Shown here one piece after another: positions 12,882 through 21,093 of a DNA stretch of 64,000 nucleotides. Each line of letters starts with the position of its first letter. Position 1 is the stretch's first letter. Source of the stretch: Clostridium pasteurianum (GTDB lineage: Bacteria > Bacillota > Clostridia > Clostridiales > Clostridiaceae); NCBI RefSeq assembly GCF_001705235.1, contig NZ_MCGV01000001.1, positions 3,166,181 to 3,230,180 of the forward strand. The letters run 5' to 3'. A model generated the notes under the pieces. That model did not search any database and was not told where the DNA came from. It saw only the letters and a list, made by a program, of their open reading frames with translations. Position numbers and translations under genes: made by a program.

Positions 12882-12970
12882 TTTTAAAAAGGTACTTATT
12901 TGCCTTTTTAATTTTAATATTGACTATGTTAGAAAATAAGTATATTATAAGTATGTAATTGTTATAAAAA

Positions 12971-13075
12971 ATCTTATCAAGAGAGGTGGAGGGAAATGGC
13001 CCAATGAAGCCCGGCAACCGGTGTGTTGATGCATTAAGGTGCCAATTCCTGCAGAAGCTATTCTGCGAGATAAGA
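12971..13075 (+). ncRNA. SAM-I (S-box) riboswitch
   Basis: P1 arms CTTATC (12973-12978) and GATAAG (13069-13074) close the aptamer. Inside are the S-box blocks GAGAGGTGGAGGGA, GGCCCAATGAAGCCCGGCAACC and AAGGTGCCAATTCCTGC. S-adenosylmethionine binding should stabilise the aptamer and let the downstream terminator form, lowering metK expression. It lies about 90 bases before metK. Confidence 0.95.
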
Positions 13076-13096
13076 AAGATAGATTGTAAATGTCAG

Positions 13097-13130
13097 GTCT
13101 CTTCTTATTTGAAGGGGCTTTTTATTTTTT
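13097..13130 (+). terminator. Riboswitch expression-platform terminator
   Basis: GTCTCTTC pairs with GAAGGGGC (G-T pairs included) and is followed by TTTTTATTTTTT. It lies between the SAM aptamer and metK, so read-through is expected when SAM is low. Confidence 0.85.
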
Positions 13131-13161
13131 GTATTAGTAATAGTAAAGGAGTTGGAAAAAA

Positions 13162-14337
13162 GTGAGAAAGTTATTTACTTCAGAATCAGTAACAGAAGGT
13201 CATCCAGATAAAATTTGTGATCAAATATCAGATGCCATTTTGGATGCTATTTTAGAAAAAGATCCTAATGGAAGAGTAGCTTGTGAAACAACTGTAACAA
13301 CAGGTATAGTTAATGTTATGGGAGAAATATCTACAAATTGTTATGTTGATATTCCTAAAGTTGTAAGAAATACTATAAGAGAAATTGGATATACTAGAGC
13401 TAAGTATGGATTTGATTGTGATACATGTGCAGTAGTAACATCTATAGATGAACAATCACAAGATATTGCTATGGGTGTAGATGAAGCACTAGAATCTAAA
13501 AAAGGTGAAATGGATAAAATTGATGCAATAGGTGCTGGAGATCAAGGAATGATGTTTGGATTTGCAACAAATGAAACTCCAGAATATATGCCTATGCCAA
13601 TTGCACTTGCACATAGATTATCTAGAAAATTAGCTGAAGTTAGAAAGAATGGTACTCTAGATTATTTAAGACCAGATGGTAAAACTCAGGTAACAGTAGA
13701 ATACGATGATGATAAGCCAGTAAGGGTAGATGCTATTGTAATATCAACGCAGCATAGTCCTAAGGTACAACATGATCAAATTGAAAAAGATATGATAAAT
13801 GAGGTAATAAAGGCTGTTATACCATCAGAATTTTTAGATGACAAAACTAAATATTATATAAATCCTACTGGAAGATTTGTTGTAGGAGGACCTCAAGGTG
13901 ATTCTGGTCTTACAGGAAGAAAGATAATAGTTGATACTTACGGTGGATATGGAAGACATGGCGGTGGTGCGTTTTCTGGAAAAGATCCAACTAAGGTTGA
14001 TAGATCAGCAGCTTATGCAGCTAGATGGGTAGCTAAGAATCTTGTAGCAGCAGGTGCTTCAGATAAAATTGAAATACAGCTTGCGTATGCTATAGGAGTT
14101 GCAAAGCCAGTGTCGATTTCAGTTGATACTTTTGGTACAGGTAAAATATCAGAAAGTAAGATTGTAGAAATTGTAGAAAAAGTATTTGATTTAAGACCAG
14201 GTGCTATAATAAGAGATCTTAATCTTAGAAGACCTATTTATAAGCAGGTAGCAGCATATGGACATTTTGGAAGAATAGATTTAGATTTACCATGGGAAAA
14301 GCTTGATAAAGTTGAAGAGATAAAGAAATATTTATAG
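13162..14337 (+). CDS. metK: S-adenosylmethionine synthetase
   Basis: This 391-residue enzyme makes SAM from methionine and ATP. Signatures are the ATP-binding [16 protein letters not shown] near the N-terminus, [12 protein letters not shown], and [18 protein letters not shown]. The start is GTG 13162, spaced from AAAGGAG; the frame matches the family from residue 1. It is under the SAM-I riboswitch just upstream, giving feedback control. Confidence 0.98.
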   Translation: MRKLFTSESVTEGHPDKICDQISDAILDAILEKDPNGRVACETTVTTGIVNVMGEISTNCYVDIPKVVRNTIREIGYTRAKYGFDCDTCAVVTSIDEQSQDIAMGVDEALESKKGEMDKIDAIGAGDQGMMFGFATNETPEYMPMPIALAHRLSRKLAEVRKNGTLDYLRPDGKTQVTVEYDDDKPVRVDAIVISTQHSPKVQHDQIEKDMINEVIKAVIPSEFLDDKTKYYINPTGRFVVGGPQGDSGLTGRKIIVDTYGGYGRHGGGAFSGKDPTKVDRSAAYAARWVAKNLVAAGASDKIEIQLAYAIGVAKPVSISVDTFGTGKISESKIVEIVEKVFDLRPGAIIRDLNLRRPIYKQVAAYGHFGRIDLDLPWEKLDKVEEIKKYL

Positions 14338-14343
14338 TGGGAA

Positions 14344-14372
14344 GGATACTGTATTAATTGCAGTATCTTTTT
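14344..14372 (+). terminator. Terminator after metK
   Basis: GATACTG and CAGTATC form a stem around TATTAATTG and are followed by TTTTTTA, six bases after the metK stop. Confidence 0.85.
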
Positions 14373-14470
14373 TATTAAGTATATCTAAAATTTCTTTGTT
14401 ATATTTTAAATTTGTATATATTGTGCTATTATAATACTATTAGGTAACATAAGTTAAAGAAGGTTGATTT

Positions 14471-14740
14471 ATGAAAAATCCGTATGGACAAGGATTTTTG
14501 CATATGATTTGGAATGTGAAAAATGTTCTTATAAAGATTTTAATTATTGTAGTTGTAATAGCAGTAGGTTTAGCACTTTCATCAGTTTCAACTTTACTTC
14601 ATATATTGAATTATTTATATATCTTTTCAGGAAATAAAGTAAGTATTGAAATTTTATGGCTTTTAATCTATGTAGGTGTTGTTTTAATTTTGAAATTTTT
14701 TGAAATCATTTGCAAGAAACATTTACTAAAAAAGAAGTAA
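14471..14740 (+). CDS. Small two-helix membrane protein, unknown function
   Basis: I do not recognise this 89-residue protein. It has two hydrophobic segments (about residues 20-48 and 55-77) and a basic tail ending KKHLLKKK. GAAGGTTGATTT precedes ATG 14471. Its 3' end and downstream terminator are repeated in diverged form just before recD2 at 23162. This suggests the gene used to lie next to recD2 before accessory block 1 arrived. Confidence 0.6.
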   Translation: MKNPYGQGFLHMIWNVKNVLIKILIIVVVIAVGLALSSVSTLLHILNYLYIFSGNKVSIEILWLLIYVGVVLILKFFEIICKKHLLKKK

Positions 14741-14861
14741 ACAAAAATGTGGGGATACATAATTGTGGTGTATCTCTTTTTGTTTGTAAGTTTTAATATA
14801 TAATTAGGTTTAAAAGGCATTAAGGAAGTTTTGTTTTAAATAAGTACAAAGTATTCATAAA
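14702..14861 (+). repeat. Left copy of direct repeat bracketing accessory block 1
   Basis: It runs from the last 13 codons of the small membrane-protein gene through its terminator (ATACAT...ATGTAT-type hairpin followed by CTCTTTTTG), then AAGTTTTAATATATAATT and ATTAAGGAAGTTTTGTTTTAAAT. The same order of blocks, at roughly 70-75 % identity by eye, is at 23162-23332. The rest of the gap to 15112 shows nothing else I can name. Confidence 0.7.
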
Positions 14862-15112
14862 AATTAAATTTAGGATAGACATATACTATATAGTTAACAT
14901 AGTCAGATCTTTAGTATAAGATTGTTTTTGGTGATTCATCTTATATTTTTGATGTATGACTATGTTTTTCTGTTTAAAATAATAAATATCTTGTTTTATA
15001 ACAAATTATTACGTCATATTATTACAATTTCATGTCATGTTTCTCCAATGTCAAAATACTTATTTCTTGTTATTATAAATGCATAAACAGAATAAAAAAG
15101 GAGGTATTTATT

Positions 15113-16240
15113 TTGAGAAAAGCTTTTATTTGTCCAACAAAATATGTACAAGGAGAAAATGAAATCCTTAATCTAGGATATTTTGTACAGGGTTATGGAA
15201 AATCGGCACTATTAATTGCACATCCAGATGATGTAGAACGTGTAAAAACAAAACTTCAGAAAACAGCTGAAAAGTTTAATATTACATTTGTAGAAAGTAC
15301 ATTCCGTGGAGAGTGTTCTAGAAATGAAATTGCAAGACTTCAGAAATTGGCTAAAGAAAAGGGTTGCAGCTGTACTATTGGTCTTGGTGGTGGTAAAGCA
15401 ATTGATACAGCAAAATGTGTTGCTAAAGGTGAAGCACTTATTATTGTACCGACGATTGCAGCGACAGATGCACCTACTAGTCATTCAGCGGTAATGTATA
15501 CAGATGAAGGAGCATTTGATGATTATGCATATTTCAAACAAAGTCCTAGCGTTATTTTAATAGACACTGAAGTAATTGCTAAGGCACCTACGAGATTCCT
15601 TGTATCAGGTATGGGGGATGCGCTTTCAACTTATTTTGAAGCAAGATCAACATCGGCATCACGTTCAAATGTAAATGCAGGACTTCCATGCGGCGCAAGA
15701 GAAAACGTTTGCGAACCGGCAAAGGGTACTAACGCTGCATTAGCACTTGCAACTTTGTGTTATAAGATATTGCTTGAAGATGGGGTTAAAGCAAAAGAGG
15801 CATCTGATTGTAATAAGGTAACACAAGCATTAGAAAATATTATTGAAACAAATATTTTATTATCAGGACTTGGTTTTGAAAGTGGTGGTTTAGCTGGGGC
15901 ACATGCAATTCATGATGGATTAACAATTTTAGAAGGAACACATAAATATTTTCATGGCGAAAAAGTTGCTTTTGGAACTCTTGTTCAGTTAGTGCTTGAA
16001 AATTCAACTACAGAAGAAATTGAAGAAGTATTAGATTTTTGTGTATCAATAGGTCTTCCTGTTTGCCTAGAAGATATAGGAGTAGATAAAATTACTGACG
16101 AAGAATTAATAGAGGTAGCAGAAAAAGCGTGTATTCCAGAAGAATCAATGCATTCAATGCCATTTCCGGTGACGCCAGATATGGTTATAGCAGCAATTTT
16201 AACAGCAGACAGTATTGGAAGAAAATATAAAAGCAAATAA
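15113..16240 (+). CDS. gldA: Glycerol dehydrogenase (NAD+, zinc-dependent)
   Basis: This 375-residue member of the iron/zinc alcohol dehydrogenase superfamily oxidises glycerol to dihydroxyacetone. The NAD-binding motif is IGLGGGKAIDTAK. Probable zinc ligands are Asp169 in GMGDALSTYFEA, His264 in LAGAHAIHDG and His281 in KYFHGEK. The start is TTG 15113 after AAAGGAGG; a longer upstream frame has no homologous look. It is followed by a membrane protein and dihydroxyacetone kinase, so product and next enzyme are adjacent. Confidence 0.92.
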   Translation: MRKAFICPTKYVQGENEILNLGYFVQGYGKSALLIAHPDDVERVKTKLQKTAEKFNITFVESTFRGECSRNEIARLQKLAKEKGCSCTIGLGGGKAIDTAKCVAKGEALIIVPTIAATDAPTSHSAVMYTDEGAFDDYAYFKQSPSVILIDTEVIAKAPTRFLVSGMGDALSTYFEARSTSASRSNVNAGLPCGARENVCEPAKGTNAALALATLCYKILLEDGVKAKEASDCNKVTQALENIIETNILLSGLGFESGGLAGAHAIHDGLTILEGTHKYFHGEKVAFGTLVQLVLENSTTEEIEEVLDFCVSIGLPVCLEDIGVDKITDEELIEVAEKACIPEESMHSMPFPVTPDMVIAAILTADSIGRKYKSK

Positions 16241-16266
16241 GATAGAAAAATGATTTTAAGGGGGAT

Positions 16267-16728
16267 ATGCTAAATATGATAAGGAAAGAACGTTTTGGAA
16301 CAATTATGAATTTAGGTATGAATGCCATACTTGGGGTAGTTCTCACTTCAGTAGCATTAACATTGTTAAATGCTTTAATACCATTAGTATTTATTCAGAA
16401 TTTTATTCTTAGTCTTGCAATAGGTTTTTTTGTTGGGGATTTAATTCCAGCACCAGCCTTGGGAGAGAAACTAGCAGATGCACTTGGTTGTAAGGGTAAA
16501 TTTATGCGCCATTTAATAAGTACTATTGTAATAAGCTTATTGATGGTTACTATTATCAGTTTTTTATGTCAATTTATAAGTTTTGGAACTAAAATGATGC
16601 CAATATGGTTAAAGTGCATGCCTTATCTTTTAGGTTTTGGAACAGCTGCAATTTTTATTGCTTTACCGATAGTTTTAAGAATTGCTTTATTTCTCACAGC
16701 TGGTTATGAAGAACATACTGATAATTAA
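16267..16728 (+). CDS. Four-helix membrane protein of unknown function in the glycerol operon
   Basis: I do not recognise this 153-residue protein. It has about four hydrophobic segments (approximate residues 15-38, 42-58, 80-103, 116-143) and a conserved-looking GDLIPAPALGEKLADALG loop. AAGGGGG precedes ATG 16267, and a second ATG at 16276 is possible. It sits 26 bases after glycerol dehydrogenase and 86 before dihydroxyacetone kinase, so a role in uptake of glycerol or a related diol is conceivable. It does not look like an aquaporin-type facilitator: it has no NPA motifs and is too short. Confidence 0.6.
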   Translation: MLNMIRKERFGTIMNLGMNAILGVVLTSVALTLLNALIPLVFIQNFILSLAIGFFVGDLIPAPALGEKLADALGCKGKFMRHLISTIVISLLMVTIISFLCQFISFGTKMMPIWLKCMPYLLGFGTAAIFIALPIVLRIALFLTAGYEEHTDN

Positions 16729-16814
16729 AAAATTAATGCTTTTCAACAATACATCATTAATCATGACGGTATAACGACACTAATAAAATAAATAAAATAA
16801 GGAGCAATGTTGAG

Positions 16815-18566
16815 ATGAAGAAAATTATAAATAATCCACAAAATGTAGTAATTGAAATGTGTAAGGGAATTGCTTTAGCACATCCAGAACTTAAGCTTAA
16901 TACAAAATATAAAATATTTAAACGTAGGCAGCTAAATGTAAATAAAGTTAGTCTTATTAGTGGAGGAGGAAGTGGTCATGAGCCCGCACATGTTGGCTTT
17001 GTAGGAAAAGGAATGCTTGATGCGGCTGTATGCGGTGATGTATTTGCTTCTCCCTCACAAATGCAAGTATATAAGGCTATTACAGAAACTGCAAGTAATA
17101 AAGGAACTCTTTTGATTATTAAGAATTACAGTGGAGATATGATGAATTTTAGAAATGCAGCATATTTAGCAGAGGAAGATGGAATTACAGTAGATTATAT
17201 TAAAGTAGATGATGATATTGCCGTTCAAGATAGCCTTTATACTGTGGGAAGAAGAGGAGTTGCAGGTACTGTTTTTGTACACAAAATAGTTGGTGCAGCA
17301 GCAGAACGTGGTATGGAACTTACAGAAGTAAAAAGGATTGCAAGAAAAGCAGTGAATAATGTAAAAAGTCTTGGATTTGCATTTAGTTCATGCACCGTTC
17401 CAGCAAAGGGAACTCCAACTTTTGAATTGGCTGAAAGTGACATGGAATATGGAGTTGGCATTCATGGGGAACCCGGAATAAAGAGGGAAAAGGTTCTTAC
17501 GGCAGATGAACTGGCCAAAAGAATAACAGGAGCTTTAGTTAAGGAATTGAAGTTGAATAAAGAAGATGAGGCAGCAATATTAGTTAACGGATTTGGTTCT
17601 ACACCGCTGCAAGAACTTTATATTCTAAATAATGCAGTTTATAAAGAATTACAAAAGAATAAAATCAAAGCACCTAGAATTTTGGTGGGAAATTTTATGA
17701 CAAGTATTGATATGGAAGGAGCCTCTGTGTCAATTATAAAACTTGATGAGGAATTGAAAGAGTTATTATCGGATTCTTGTGATACACCTGCCCTTAAGAT
17801 TAATACATGGAATGAAACTTTGGATGAAGAAATAATACAAGAAACTTGTACTTCACAGAAGGTTACCTATGAAGTTGAAACAGATAATGCATATTCTGTA
17901 ATAAAAGATAAAAAAATTACATTAGAAAATATTATTTATATGGTAGATTGTATGAGTGAATGTATTATTCGTAACGAAGTGCCATTTTGTGAATTGGATT
18001 CTCATGCTGGCGATGGAGATTTTGGAATGAGTGTCGCTAAAGGATTCCGCCAATTAAAAGTTGAATGGAAGGAAATTATAAATCAAAATACAGAGAACAT
18101 TGGAGATTTTTTAAATGCATGTTCTATGGTGATTATGGAGTACTGTGGTGGTGCTTCAGGTCCTATTTGGGGATCAGCATTTCGTATGGCCAGCAAATGT
18201 GTAGGAAATAAGACAAAATTAAATATCAATGAATTTGCTGGTATGATACAGGCAGCAGTAGAAGGTATTCAGGCAACAGGAAAAAGATCTTTTGGGAGAG
18301 GAGCAGTAGTAGGAGATAAAACACTCATTGATGCATTAGTGCCATGTGCAAATGCATTGAGTGAGCTTTCTAAAAGTTCAGAAGAAGTTCATAGAATATT
18401 GAAAGAAGCGGCAAAAGAAGCAGTAGACGGAGCAAAAGCAACTGAGATGATTGTAGCTCATATGGGAAGAGCTGGTACAGTTGGGGAGAGAAGTTTAGGA
18501 TATCCAGATGCAGGTGCTTATGCATTAGGTGTCATTTTTACAGAAGTTGCAGATAGGATGAAATAG
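16815..18566 (+). CDS. dhaK: ATP-dependent dihydroxyacetone kinase, fused DhaK-DhaL
   Basis: This 583-residue single-chain kinase phosphorylates dihydroxyacetone to DHAP for glycolysis. The DhaK half has GGGSGHEPAHVGFVGKGMLDA and the substrate-binding His217 in YGVGIHGEPG. The DhaL half, from about residue 370, has the metal-ADP site LDSHAGDGDFGMSVAKG, then GGASGPIWGSAFRMA, and GRAGTVGERSLGYPDAGA. The fusion corresponds to the Citrobacter-type ATP enzyme rather than the PTS-dependent DhaKLM. It follows glycerol dehydrogenase in one operon. Confidence 0.95.
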   Translation: MKKIINNPQNVVIEMCKGIALAHPELKLNTKYKIFKRRQLNVNKVSLISGGGSGHEPAHVGFVGKGMLDAAVCGDVFASPSQMQVYKAITETASNKGTLLIIKNYSGDMMNFRNAAYLAEEDGITVDYIKVDDDIAVQDSLYTVGRRGVAGTVFVHKIVGAAAERGMELTEVKRIARKAVNNVKSLGFAFSSCTVPAKGTPTFELAESDMEYGVGIHGEPGIKREKVLTADELAKRITGALVKELKLNKEDEAAILVNGFGSTPLQELYILNNAVYKELQKNKIKAPRILVGNFMTSIDMEGASVSIIKLDEELKELLSDSCDTPALKINTWNETLDEEIIQETCTSQKVTYEVETDNAYSVIKDKKITLENIIYMVDCMSECIIRNEVPFCELDSHAGDGDFGMSVAKGFRQLKVEWKEIINQNTENIGDFLNACSMVIMEYCGGASGPIWGSAFRMASKCVGNKTKLNINEFAGMIQAAVEGIQATGKRSFGRGAVVGDKTLIDALVPCANALSELSKSSEEVHRILKEAAKEAVDGAKATEMIVAHMGRAGTVGERSLGYPDAGAYALGVIFTEVADRMK

Positions 18567-18656
18567 TAATATACAATAAATAGTATTTTTCAAAATTTTC
18601 AGGCAAGTATTACCATTGAAATTTTCCTTGCACATACATAATAAGATAAAATATAG

Positions 18657-18690
18657 TTTCCACTAGAAACAAAATTGTTTCTAGTGGAAA
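18657..18690. promoter_or_regulatory. Perfect 16-bp-arm palindrome, probable MarR operator
   Basis: TTTCCACTAGAAACAA (18657-18672) and TTGTTTCTAGTGGAAA (18675-18690) are exact reverse complements two bases apart, and the palindrome ends 17 bases before the MarR start codon. It is probably the autoregulatory operator. The long symmetry overlaps the expected 5' leader. Confidence 0.7.
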
Positions 18691-18707
18691 GCAAATGGAG
18701 GGATCTT

Positions 18708-19220
18708 ATGAAACTGGAATGGCTGGGAGAGTATAGAAAACTAGTAAAAGAGATAATTTGGTTTGCTAACGGATATTCGCAACTATATAACAAAGAGATT
18801 TTGGGTATGGATATTAAGTATTCTTTTCTGCAAATTCAGATCATAGAACATTTGCTTGAAAATGAAGACTTAAATGAAAAGATGGCTGAGATTGCCGTAC
18901 AATTGGGTCTCACAGCTAGCACATTTACTAAATTAGTGAAAAAGCTAGTAGATAAAGGACTCTTGGATAAATTTCATATTCAAGGGAATCGTAAAGATGT
19001 TATTTTAAAGGTTACTGATAAAGGTAGACATATTTATAAAGAATATTCTGAGCAAATTGCGATGGAACTGTTTTCGGGAATGTTCGAAATTGGTAAGGAT
19101 GTACCAATTGAATTTATTGAAATGTTCTCGAGAATGGTTGGTTCTTTAAATAGCAAGATGGATTTGAAAGGGAAAGAACCAATTATTTTAGTGCCTATGA
19201 AAAACAAAAAAGATGTTTAA
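18708..19220 (+). CDS. MarR-family transcriptional regulator
   Basis: This 170-residue winged-helix protein has QLGLTASTFTKLVKKLVDKGLL as the recognition helix region and VILKVTDKGRHIYKEY as the wing and following helix, typical of MarR. The start is ATG 18708 after GGAGGG. A perfect palindrome lies immediately upstream. It is followed, nearly overlapping, by a PocR/AraC regulator, and both precede the esterase and the flavoenzyme. The inducer is unknown; a phenolic acid would fit MarR habits and the neighbours. Confidence 0.85.
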   Translation: MKLEWLGEYRKLVKEIIWFANGYSQLYNKEILGMDIKYSFLQIQIIEHLLENEDLNEKMAEIAVQLGLTASTFTKLVKKLVDKGLLDKFHIQGNRKDVILKVTDKGRHIYKEYSEQIAMELFSGMFEIGKDVPIEFIEMFSRMVGSLNSKMDLKGKEPIILVPMKNKKDV

Positions 19221-19233
19221 GAAGGTGCAGATA

Positions 19234-20241
19234 ATGAAAAAAGTGAATGCGATGAATAGTATTTTGAATATGGAGCATTGGGAAAGGCTTCAGCAATCTA
19301 TAGCTGGAGCAACTGGAATGGCTATTGTAACCGTTGATCATTGTGGAAAACCTGTAACTACACATAGTGGCTGCTGTGAGTTCTGTAAAAAGATACGAAG
19401 CGATGCTGTGATGGGGGAGTTCTGTCAAAAATGTGATGCAAGGGGTGGCCTAGAAGGATTTAGAAGCAATCAGCCGTATATTTATAGATGTCACTTTTCT
19501 ATTATTGATATTGCAATTCCGTTAATTGTAAACGATAACTATTTAGGCGCAGTAATGGTAGGACAAATCAGACTTTCAGATTCAGATAGTTATATCGTTA
19601 ATAAATTAGAACATATTTACACCCATAGAAATAAGATTGAAGCCGAAAATAAAAAAAAGGATTTAGCTGCATATTATGAATTAATTCCAATTATCTCCTT
19701 TAAAGAATTAGAAAGAGTTGTAAAAATGCTATATAATTTCTTCGAATATATCATCAAAGAAACTATATACAAAGATTATGATTATAGTAAAGATAACTTA
19801 TTGCAGATGAAAATTAATGACTATAGTATAAATAATATTGATAAAAAATTTGAATTGAAAGATATTCCTAATTCAGAATTTATAAACGTAAAAAAAGAGA
19901 AGGAGATTACATCAAATAGTATTGTTGCAAACGCACTCAATTATATCAATTCAAATAAAGGAGAGTTCATATCACTTACTAAAATGGCAGAATATTGTCA
20001 CGTTAGTTCGGCATATTTAAGCAGACTTTTTACAAAAGAAGTTGGTGAAAGCTATTCTTCATTTGTTACAAGATTAAAAATATCATGGTCAAAAGAATTA
20101 TTAGAAGAAACTAATATGACAGTAACGGAAATCAGTGAAAGGTTAGGATTTAATGAACCAGGTTATTTTATAAAAATATTCAAAAATAATACAGGTGTGA
20201 CGCCAGCTTTCTATCGGACACATTGTAAGAATGTAGTTTAG
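19234..20241 (+). CDS. PocR-domain AraC-family regulator
   Basis: This 335-residue protein has an N-terminal PocR sensory domain (about residues 8-130) with the Cys cluster SGCCEFCKKIR and CQKCDARGG. The C-terminal AraC double helix-turn-helix (about residues 225-330) includes MAEYCHVSSAYLSRLFTKEVG and EISERLGFNEPGYFIKIFK. PocR domains in other bacteria respond to propanediol or glycerol-type ligands, which fits the glycerol genes upstream. ATG 19234 is preferred, with AAGAAGGTG upstream; an ATG at 19213 would overlap the MarR stop. Confidence 0.88.
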   Translation: MKKVNAMNSILNMEHWERLQQSIAGATGMAIVTVDHCGKPVTTHSGCCEFCKKIRSDAVMGEFCQKCDARGGLEGFRSNQPYIYRCHFSIIDIAIPLIVNDNYLGAVMVGQIRLSDSDSYIVNKLEHIYTHRNKIEAENKKKDLAAYYELIPIISFKELERVVKMLYNFFEYIIKETIYKDYDYSKDNLLQMKINDYSINNIDKKFELKDIPNSEFINVKKEKEITSNSIVANALNYINSNKGEFISLTKMAEYCHVSSAYLSRLFTKEVGESYSSFVTRLKISWSKELLEETNMTVTEISERLGFNEPGYFIKIFKNNTGVTPAFYRTHCKNVV

Positions 20242-20272
20242 TAAATAATTTATATTAAGGAGTAGATGAATT

Positions 20273-21025
20273 ATGGAAATTGTAAAAATTAAACGAGCAG
20301 GCTTAAACTTAATAGGAACACTTGAAAAACCCGAGCTTAAAGAAGGAGAGAAATGTCCTCTTGTTATTATCATGCATGGTTTTACTGATGATCGTCAAAA
20401 ACCTGTTGTTTTTAATATGGCACAAGAATTACTTAAGTATGGTATTGCATCAGTGAGATTTGATTTTAATGGACATGGTGAAAGTGAAGGAAGATTTGAA
20501 GATATGACTGTAATGAATGAGCTTGAAGATGCTAGGGAAATTTTACGTTATACAAAGAGTCTTGATTTTGTAGAAAACATTAGTATATTTGGACATTCAC
20601 AGGGAGGCGTGATTGCAGGTATGATTGCTGGTTGTTATCCAAATGAGATTAATTGTATCGTACAGATGGCACCAGCTGCAACTTTAAAGGATGATGCTAT
20701 AATTGGTACATTAATGGGTACACAATATGATCCTGACAATATACCTGAATATGTTAACTTTTGGGACAAGCACTTAAGTAGTTTATATTTTAGCATTGCG
20801 CAGTGTTTACCGATTTATGAAATGTCATCTAAATACAAAGGTCCTGTATGTCTTATTCATGGTACAGGTGATAATATTGTTAGTTATAATGCTTCTAAAA
20901 AATATCATGAAGTATATGATAATAGCCAATTACATTTAATTGAAGGTCAAGATCACTGGTTTACAACTGCTTTAGATGAAACGCTAGTATTAGCAAAGGA
21001 ATTTATCTTATCAAAAGTAAAATAA
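20273..21025 (+). CDS. Alpha/beta hydrolase, cinnamoyl-esterase-like, copy 1
   Basis: This 250-residue serine hydrolase has the nucleophile elbow GHSQGG, oxyanion-side HGFTDDR, acid Asp in LIHGTGDNIV and His in EGQDHWF. The run RFDFNGHGESEG and MTVMNELEDAREIL closely resemble Lactobacillus cinnamoyl esterases as I remember them (about 250 residues). Those enzymes release ferulic or caffeic acid from plant esters. No signal peptide, so it acts inside the cell. It is about 80 % identical by eye to the protein at 38609. The next gene is an enoate-reductase-like enzyme. Confidence 0.85.
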   Translation: MEIVKIKRAGLNLIGTLEKPELKEGEKCPLVIIMHGFTDDRQKPVVFNMAQELLKYGIASVRFDFNGHGESEGRFEDMTVMNELEDAREILRYTKSLDFVENISIFGHSQGGVIAGMIAGCYPNEINCIVQMAPAATLKDDAIIGTLMGTQYDPDNIPEYVNFWDKHLSSLYFSIAQCLPIYEMSSKYKGPVCLIHGTGDNIVSYNASKKYHEVYDNSQLHLIEGQDHWFTTALDETLVLAKEFILSKVK

Positions 21026-21093
21026 ATATAAAGATTTTGCGTAATATATATAATTTTAAAAAATTCATAGTTATAGAATATGGAGGAAACCAC

